From positions 36,187,452 to 36,251,451 of the forward strand of contig CM059972.1 of assembly GCA_030490835.1 (NCBI GenBank): DNA of 64,000 bases, in the 5' to 3' direction. The stretch comes from Annona cherimola. Lineage: Eukaryota; Streptophyta; Magnoliopsida; Magnoliales; Annonaceae. The stretch's first letter is position 1. Each line of letters starts with the position of its first letter. Of the stretch, positions 58,179 through 64,000 are shown piece by piece. The notes under the pieces were generated by a model. That model searched no databases and had not been told where the DNA came from. It worked only from the letters and a program-made list of their open reading frames with translations. Both the position numbers and the translations under genes were made by a program.

Positions 58179-59660
58179 TCAGCAATTTTGGTCTTCTGTT
58201 TTCACATATTCCAAACAAATGTTATGGTTTTCAACATGTTCTCTAATGAAATGGTGTCTTACATCAATATGCTTAGTTCTTGAATGCAGTACAGGATTCT
58301 TAGTCAGACAAATTGCACTTGTATTATCACATCTAATAGGAATATCGAAATAATCAATACCATAATCTTTCAATTGCTGTTTCATCCAAAGCAATTGGGC
58401 ACAACAACTACCGGCGGCTATGTATTCGGCTTCCGCAGTAGATAGAGCAATGCTTGTTTGTTTTCTTGAGTACCATGAAACCAACATATGTCCAAGAAAC
58501 TGACAAGTTCCACTAGTACTCTTTCTATCTACTTTATAGCCGGCAAAATCTGCATCCGAATAGCCGATTAAATCAAAGGTTGACCCCTTTGGATACCATA
58601 GTCCAAGATTGGTAGTTTTTATCAAATATTTAAAAATCCTTTTTACAGCAAGTAGATGTGATTCTTTAGGACATGCTTGAAATCTAGAGCACATACAAAC
58701 ACTGAATAGAATATCGGGTCTAGAAGCAGTTAAATATAACAAAGAACCTATCATGCTTCTATAAAGCTTTTGATCGATACATTTACCGTTGTCATCCGTG
58801 TCGATCTTGATTGTAGAGCTCATTGGAGTATTTGCCCCTTTGCTGTTTTGCATACCAAATTTCTTGAGCATATCTTTGACATACTTGGACTGGTTTAGAA
58901 ATATCCCTTCACTTTGTTGCTTGATTTGCAGTCCAAGAAAGAAATTTAATTCTCCCATCATGCTCATTTCGAATTCGCTCTGCATAATCTTAGAAAATTC
59001 TTGGCATAGATTTTCGTCAGTAGCACCAAATATTATATCGTCCACGTAAATTTGTACAATTAAAATATTTTTATTTTTATATTTAATGAACAAAGTAGCA
59101 TCAACTTTTCCTTTTTGAAACTCATGATCAATCAAAAATTTATTCAACCTTTCATACCAAGCTCTTGGAGCTTGTTTTAATCCATATAATGCTTTGGTCA
59201 ATTTATAAACATATTTCGATTGATCCTTTTCTTCAAATCCTGGGGGTTGTTCAACATACACTTCTTCATTCAAATATTCGTTCAGAAATGCACTTTTTAC
59301 ATCCATTTGGAACAATTTGAAATTCATATGAGAAGAAAATGCTAGTAAAATACGTATGGCTTCTAATCTAGCCACGGGTGCATATGATTCTTCAAAATCA
59401 ATTCCTTCTTCTTGGGAATACCCTTTGGCTACTAATCTGGCCTTGTTTCTTATTACAAGACCGCTTTCGTCTAATTTGTTCCTAAATACCCATTTGGTAC
59501 CAATGATTGTATGATTATTTGGTCTAGGAACTAAATGCCATACATTGTTCCTTTCAAATTGGTTTAGCTCTTCTTGCATTGCAATGACCCAGTTTTCATC
59601 ATTGAGAGCTTGTTCAATGGTATTTGGTTCAATTTTTGATACAAAAGCATATGACCACAA
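58179..59660 (-). pseudogene. pol: Copia pol: reverse transcriptase and RNase H, frameshifted ends
   Basis: This 493-codon frame holds the RT (residues about 40-285), with catalytic Asp in [11 protein letters not shown] (D120) and YVDD (205-208), and RNase H (about 365-490), with D369 in [10 protein letters not shown]410 in [11 protein letters not shown] and D445. These enzymes copy element RNA to DNA in virus-like particles. The frame is out of register with the protease-integrase frame through a one-base change in an A-rich run near 59670. A second one-base shift near 58185 moves the last 25 or so codons to another frame ending near 58103. Otherwise there are no stops, so the element was inactivated recently. 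Start given is the first Met of this frame, not a true start. Confidence 0.93.
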
Positions 59661-61129
59661 ATGTTTTGTTTTGATCTTCTAGTTTTCACTCCTTCATATA
59701 CATTACCAATAACTTGTTCAATTGGATGGGCATTTTTGAACTTTAAATCAGTTGGAGATTTGTAAATATCATTACCTTCACTTACCTCTTCCTCCATGAG
59801 ATTTTCTGGCTTGAGCTCGAGTTCCTTTGGTTGTTCTTTTCTTTTTGTCTCATCTGCATCACTTAGTTCATCCTCCTTTCTCGGAGCTTGGTTAAATTCA
59901 TCAAATACAACATGTATGGATTCTTCTACAACTTGGTTTCGTTTATTGAATACGCTATATGCTTTGCTATTTGATGAGTAACCAAGGAATATTGCCTCAT
60001 CACTTTTAGCATCTAGTTTTCCCAAGTTGGTTTTTCCATTGTTCAAAACATAGCATGTGCATCCAAAAGCATGAAAATAAGAAATATTTTGTTTCCTTCC
60101 TTTCCATAGTTCATATGGGGTCTTTTTCAAGATTGCTCGAATGGTAACTCGGTTCAAAACATGACAAGCTGTACTTACAACTTCACCCCAAAATTTCTTG
60201 GATAAATTGCTCTCATTTAGCATTGTTCTAGCCATCTCTTGTATAGTTCTATTTTTTCTTTCAACTACTCCATTTTGTTGTGGAGTTCTTGGTGCAGAAA
60301 ATGTGTGGTGAATTCCTTTTTCATTACAATATTCTATGAATCGTTTGTTTTTGAATTCCCCACCATGATCGCTTCTTATGGTTACAATTGTACTTTGTTT
60401 TTCATTTTGCACCAAATTCACAAAAGTTGCAAACATAGAGAAGGCTTCATCTTTGCTAGTTAATAGAATTATCCATGTAAATCTTGAAAAATCATCAACA
60501 ATCACAAATACATATTTCTTTCCACCAATGGTTAAAATGTCGGATGGTCCGTATAGATCCATGTGTAGCAATTCAAGTGGCCTAGTGGTGGAAATTTCCT
60601 TTTTGGTAGAGAAAGGCATCTTGGGTTGTTTTGATAATTGACATGCCTTACAAATATTGTCCTTGTCATATTTCAATCTTGGTAATCCTTCTACCAAACT
60701 CTTTTTCCATAGGGTCTTTATATTTCCCATGTTTATATGTCCAAGCCTTTTATGCCAAACCCATGGATCATTATCAATGGCCATTAGACATTGACCATTT
60801 AATTCATCAAGTGAAACCAAGTATACATTTCCATATCTTTTACCACTAAACATGATATGTTCTCCATCAAATACATTACATATAGATGATTCAAACACAA
60901 CTTTGTATCCTTTATCACATAATTGGCTAATGCTCATTAAATTATGTTTGAGTCCTTCAACAAACAAAACATCTTCCATGCATGCATTTGAAATACTATG
61001 TATATTTCCTTTACCTTGAATTTTACCATTTTCATTATTGCCAAAGGCAACCATTCCATCGTTGCAAGGCTTAAGTTTATGAAATAAGCTTCTTTCACCG
61101 GTCATATGCCTTGAGCAACCGCTATCCAT
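59564..61129 (-). pseudogene. pol: Copia pol: protease end and integrase
   Basis: Begins inside the protease at the catalytic triplet (MDSGCSRHMTG, D2-S3-G4). The pre-integrase zinc domain has H126, H131, C160 and C163. The integrase core has D191 (HMDLYGP), D254 (RSDHGGEF) and E290 (NGVVERKN), with the normal 35-residue spacing between the last two. The C-terminal part has the Copia-typical AIFLGYSSNSKAYSVFN. It is joined to the RT frame by a frameshift near 59670, and the overlap with the RT frame (about 97 bases) is translated out of frame. Integrase inserts the DNA copy; protease cuts the polyprotein. Confidence 0.93.
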
Positions 61130-61438
61130 GAACCATTCATTATTTGCCTTTGCCTTAAAACATGTCTGAAAAAAATAAGCAAGTAAATCTTATCTCCTTG
61201 GTACCCATTTTATGGGTCCATTTGGGTTAGTAATATAAATCAATCTTTGTTGTTCTAACTTGGAAAGCCCAAATCTTGTGTTCCTTGGAACCCAAACTAA
61301 TTTTGCACCATGGTCATATAATTTCTTAAAATTACATTTGTAAGTTTTATGACCCAATTTATTGCAGAAATTACAAGCCATAGGTAATCTTGGAGTAGGC
61401 CTCCAAGTATGCAATGGTTCAATCGTTGGTCTTCTAAT
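61130..61438 (-). pseudogene. pol: Copia gag-pol linker with second zinc knuckle
   Basis: This is in the same frame as gag and protease, between a TAG at 61439-61441 and a TAA at about 61190. It encodes HTWRPTPRL, a CCHC knuckle CNFCNKLGHKTYKC, and WVPRNTRFG, then the protease approach. After the TAA comes TTACTTGCTTATTTTTTTCAG, which looks like a 3' splice site. Same-frame stops between gag and pol might be decay or a read-through/splicing control; SIRE1 is known to use stop suppression at another gene junction. Confidence 0.6.
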
Positions 61439-62992
61439 CTACTTAAAATTTTTCTTTTGTGGCTTGTATATAGATGCAGTTTTAGTTTGATATTTCTCAA
61501 GTATTTGCACATTTGATTTGCTACTTTCTCCTTGCTCAAATGTATGATATCCAAGACCTCTTTTATGTGTTTGGGAGGTCATATTCAGAAACATTTTAAC
61601 ACTTTCTCCTGGATTAGAGAACTTAGCTAATGATTCATTTAATGATTCGTTCTCCTTTTTCAGCAAATCATTTTCTTCTTTCATTTTGTCTAATTTCTCT
61701 GCAAGTTTACCATTTACAATTATTACTGCATCACATTGTTTCTTCTTAATTGTAAACTTGCTTCCTAATTTCTTCATTTCTTCATATAATGAATCATATG
61801 CAGTTTGTAGTTCTTCTAATTCAGTACATTTGAGGTATTCTTGAAAAGAAGAATAACTTGATTTAGAATGGGAGAGTTTGGAACTTACCTCTTCATTACT
61901 TGTGCATTTTGTTGAGGTAGTTTGTTCTTCTTGCTCGATTTGTGTCATGCAGCAAATTCTTGCACATTCTTCCGCCTCTATTTCGTCGGTTGAGGAGCTA
62001 CTCATTGAGGATTCCTCGTCATTCACGTACATGCCTCTTCCTTTATTTCTTTGGAATCTTTTGTTGTCCCCTCGATCTTTTCTTTGTTCTTTTGCCTTGC
62101 TTTCTTCGGTAGTTGGACATTGAGCTTGCATGTGACCCGAACCGCCGCATCGGTAACATTTTGTTGGTTCTTTCTTTTTCTCTCTAGAATTTCTTTCCTT
62201 GAAACTTCTGAAATTTTTGCCTTTCCTCACAAATTTTCTGAAACGTTTTGTGAGTAGGGCAATCTCGTCGTCGTTTTGAGAAGAAGAAGTGTCATCCGTG
62301 TCTTGTGCGGCTTTCAAGGAAATTGCTCTTTTGCCCCTGTGTTGATCTTCATTTCTTCTCTTGATTAGCTCATGTGACATGAGTGAGCTAATTAAGTTTT
62401 CAAGCTTTAGTGTGTTAAGGTCCTTGGCTTCTTCTATCGCAGTGATCTTTGGAGTCCATGATTCGGGTAAAGCTCTCAAAATCTTCATAACCTGCTCAGA
62501 TTCAGATATAGCCTTTCCAAGACCTTTTAAAGCATTAATAATTTTTGAGAATCTAGCAAACATTTCAGAAATATTTTCTGTTTCTAGCATTCTAAAATTT
62601 TCTAGTTCTCCAATCAAAATATTTTTTCTCGTCCCTTGGACTTGAGAAGTTCCTTCATAAATAGAGGTTAGCGTATCCCATATCTCTTTGGCGGTCAAGC
62701 AAGAGGATACTCTATCATATTCAGAAGCAGTAAGAGCACAAAATAGTGAGTTCATAGCTTTAGCATTGCTCTTAACAATTTTTACTTCCTCATCGGTCCA
62801 TTTGGAAGCTCTTTCATCGGTAGGCAAGGTTACTCCATCTTGGATTGCAATCCAAGAATCCATGTCGGTAGCCATGATGAGTTGCTTCATACGAAGCTTC
62901 CAATATCCAAAATTGTTCCCATCAAACAACGGTGGCCTTGTAAAGGATTGGCCTTCAGCAAATGCGGGAACGGAAGTAGATTGGGATGCCAT
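61439..62992 (-). CDS. gag: Copia gag (517 codons, intact)
   Basis: This is the only uninterrupted retroelement gene in the window. It starts MASQSTSVPAFAEGQSFTRP at the ATG 62990-62992, 32 bases from the PBS. Residues 20-215 have the Copia gag pattern (PPLFDGNNFGYWKLRMK, MDSWIAIQDG, AKEIWDTLTSIYEGTSQV, MFARFSKIINALKGLG). A basic stretch precedes one CCHC knuckle CYRCGGSGHMQAQC (279-292). An acidic serine run (325-340) follows, and a predicted coiled coil spans about 390-458 (ELEELQTAYDSLYEEMKKLG, KLDKMKEENDLLKKENESLN). The long C-terminal extension is typical of Sirevirus Gag. It forms the virus-like particle in the cytoplasm. It ends with TAG. Confidence 0.93.
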   Translation of the reverse strand: MASQSTSVPAFAEGQSFTRPPLFDGNNFGYWKLRMKQLIMATDMDSWIAIQDGVTLPTDERASKWTDEEVKIVKSNAKAMNSLFCALTASEYDRVSSCLTAKEIWDTLTSIYEGTSQVQGTRKNILIGELENFRMLETENISEMFARFSKIINALKGLGKAISESEQVMKILRALPESWTPKITAIEEAKDLNTLKLENLISSLMSHELIKRRNEDQHRGKRAISLKAAQDTDDTSSSQNDDEIALLTKRFRKFVRKGKNFRSFKERNSREKKKEPTKCYRCGGSGHMQAQCPTTEESKAKEQRKDRGDNKRFQRNKGRGMYVNDEESSMSSSSTDEIEAEECARICCMTQIEQEEQTTSTKCTSNEEVSSKLSHSKSSYSSFQEYLKCTELEELQTAYDSLYEEMKKLGSKFTIKKKQCDAVIIVNGKLAEKLDKMKEENDLLKKENESLNESLAKFSNPGESVKMFLNMTSQTHKRGLGYHTFEQGESSKSNVQILEKYQTKTASIYKPQKKNFK

Positions 62993-63023
62993 ATTAATAA
63001 GATCTCTTTGGTAAACTCAAAGA

Positions 63024-63038
63024 CCCGCTCTGATACCA
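63024..63038 (-). other. Primer-binding site of the Copia element, initiator tRNA-Met
   Basis: The minus strand reads TGGTATCAGAGCGGG. The first 12 bases match the initiator tRNA-Met complement exactly, two bases from the LTR end at 63041. Confidence 0.92.
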
Positions 63039-63040
63039 CT

Positions 63041-64000
63041 TGTTGGTCCCCAGTTGATGGAAAAACCCAAGAGGGGAGGGGTGAATTGGGTATTTAAAAA
63101 ATTTATACCTTAAACAGAAACTTAACCCCGGATTAATCCAGTCCCCTTAATGAAGAAACAAAATTGAAAGCAATGTAATGTAAATGGCAGAAATATAAAT
63201 CAAGTACACAGGATTTTTATAGTGGTTCGGGCAACCTCCCTACTCCACTCTTCCAAGCTCACACTCCTTGTGACTTGGGTTCCACTATTGTATTCTCTCA
63301 ATACAATTAGAGCCACTGCTCTCTTCTAGATTCCAGCTCTAGGGGGCATCAACAAATCACAGCACAAGTAGGTGATGAGTTACACTCCAATCACACACTA
63401 CTTTGCTTACACTTGATCTTAGTTCCTCAAACTAAATCAAGTTCAACACATACAAAAGAAACAATTAGAAAACTACACTTTACAGTTGTGTAGAAGCAGT
63501 TTGGCGCAGAGAAGAACTTGTTGAATTGGCTTTGAATGATCAGTAGTTGAGCTCTTGCAGTTTGAAGCAAAGTTCTTCCTCTTTGATTGGCTTGATCTCT
63601 TTAAAGCTCTTGTAGATGGTAGTTATGCACACTTAATGATTCTCAGCTACTTCCCTCGTCCACCATGAATGTCTTTTATAATTTTGGAGGGAATCCGAAC
63701 GTTAGAAGGTAGGTGGCACGCATTTAATGCGCCAACGTTTGAATAAATTCCGACCGTTGCGACCCAAGTCGCATGTGGAGTCGACTTCGGATGTGACTTC
63801 GCCCAAGTCGCAGATGGAGTCGACTTCGGGTGCGACTTCGCTTCTCCGTCGCAACTTCAAGTTCCAGTCAGGGTCGACTTGGGCATCGACTTGACCCAAG
63901 TCGCAGGTGAAGTCGACTTCGGGTGCGACTTCACCTTGTCAGTTTCCAAGTCTGAGTCTTGAGTCGACTTTGGCTTCCGACTTCAACTCAAGTCGATCAT
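63041..64000 (-). repeat. 5' LTR of the Copia element, truncated by the window
   Basis: TGTTGGTCCCCAG onward, almost identical to 53814-54780. It shows the TATA box (minus strand, about 63673-63681) and the first GTCGAC cluster (about 63775-64000). About 0.9 kb should lie beyond the window. Confidence 0.93.

Larger units (their letters stand above)
53814..64000 (-). mobile_element. Sirevirus-like Copia element, nearly complete, cut by the window end
   Basis: In element order (minus strand) it has a 5' LTR (63041 onward, 960 bases seen), PBS, gag, gag-pol linker, protease, integrase, RT, RNase H, palindrome array, post-pol ORF, polypurine tract and 3' LTR (53814-55677). The visible LTR parts are almost identical, so insertion is recent compared with its surroundings. 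The domain order PR-INT-RT-RH is diagnostic of Copia. The long gag with a coiled-coil tail and the extra ORF after pol point to the Sirevirus group. The expected duplication at its left side would be CAATT (53809-53813); the right side is not visible. Confidence 0.92.

Noticed and set aside
58789..62645. Plus-strand frames of 60-110 codons opposite Copia gag and pol
   Set aside because: They overlap well-supported domains on the minus strand and have no motifs of their own.

Overview
The window is intergenic, AT-rich plant DNA made almost entirely of nested LTR retrotransposons. I found no convincing single-copy host gene, rRNA, tRNA or CRISPR array. Evidence for a flowering-plant nuclear genome: primer-binding sites for initiator tRNA-Met and tRNA-Asp, Athila-type and Sirevirus-like coding domains, 5-bp target duplications, and LTRs nested inside LTRs.

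Layout. (1) 1-1751: the end of an LTR on the minus strand plus a short piece of another. (2) 1752-15279: a minus-strand Gypsy element with LTRs but no pol. It holds a decayed gag, an unfamiliar pre-gag reading frame ('ORF X') and an initiator-Met PBS. Two solo Copia LTRs (6011-7756 and 10826-12526, each with an exact 5-bp duplication) sit inside it. (3) 15437-20097: a related LTR split by a partial element of another family (16269-19308). (4) 20098-32661: a plus-strand relative of element 2, with 5' LTR, decayed PBS and ORF X. ORF X is split by an Athila-like Gypsy element (23417-32576, duplication GAGCC) that keeps gag, protease and a post-pol ORF but has no reverse transcriptase, RNase H or integrase. 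(5) 32662-53813 and beyond: a tandem array LTR-internal-LTR-internal-LTR on the minus strand. The two complete LTRs are 6.0 and 5.4 kb and the internal regions only 2.5 and 2.1 kb, coding for a capsid-less Gag remnant. (6) 53814-64000: a recent Sirevirus-like Copia element on the minus strand, inserted in the third giant LTR. It has a full 1.86-kb 3' LTR, an extra ORF, pol, an intact gag, PBS and part of the 5' LTR.

The giant-LTR family cannot move by itself: both of its internal architectures lack pol and stop at the same degenerate protease start, so it probably depended on an autonomous relative's enzymes. What stays conserved across its diverged copies is cis sequence: a 17-nt block near the LTR end, a GC-rich leader block, a 5' splice donor and the PBS. 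The least familiar items are ORF X, the capsid-less Gag, a PBS-like repeat array, family-specific CG-rich palindrome arrays in the Copia and Athila elements, and a similar plant-specific domain in the post-pol ORFs of both a Copia and a Gypsy element.
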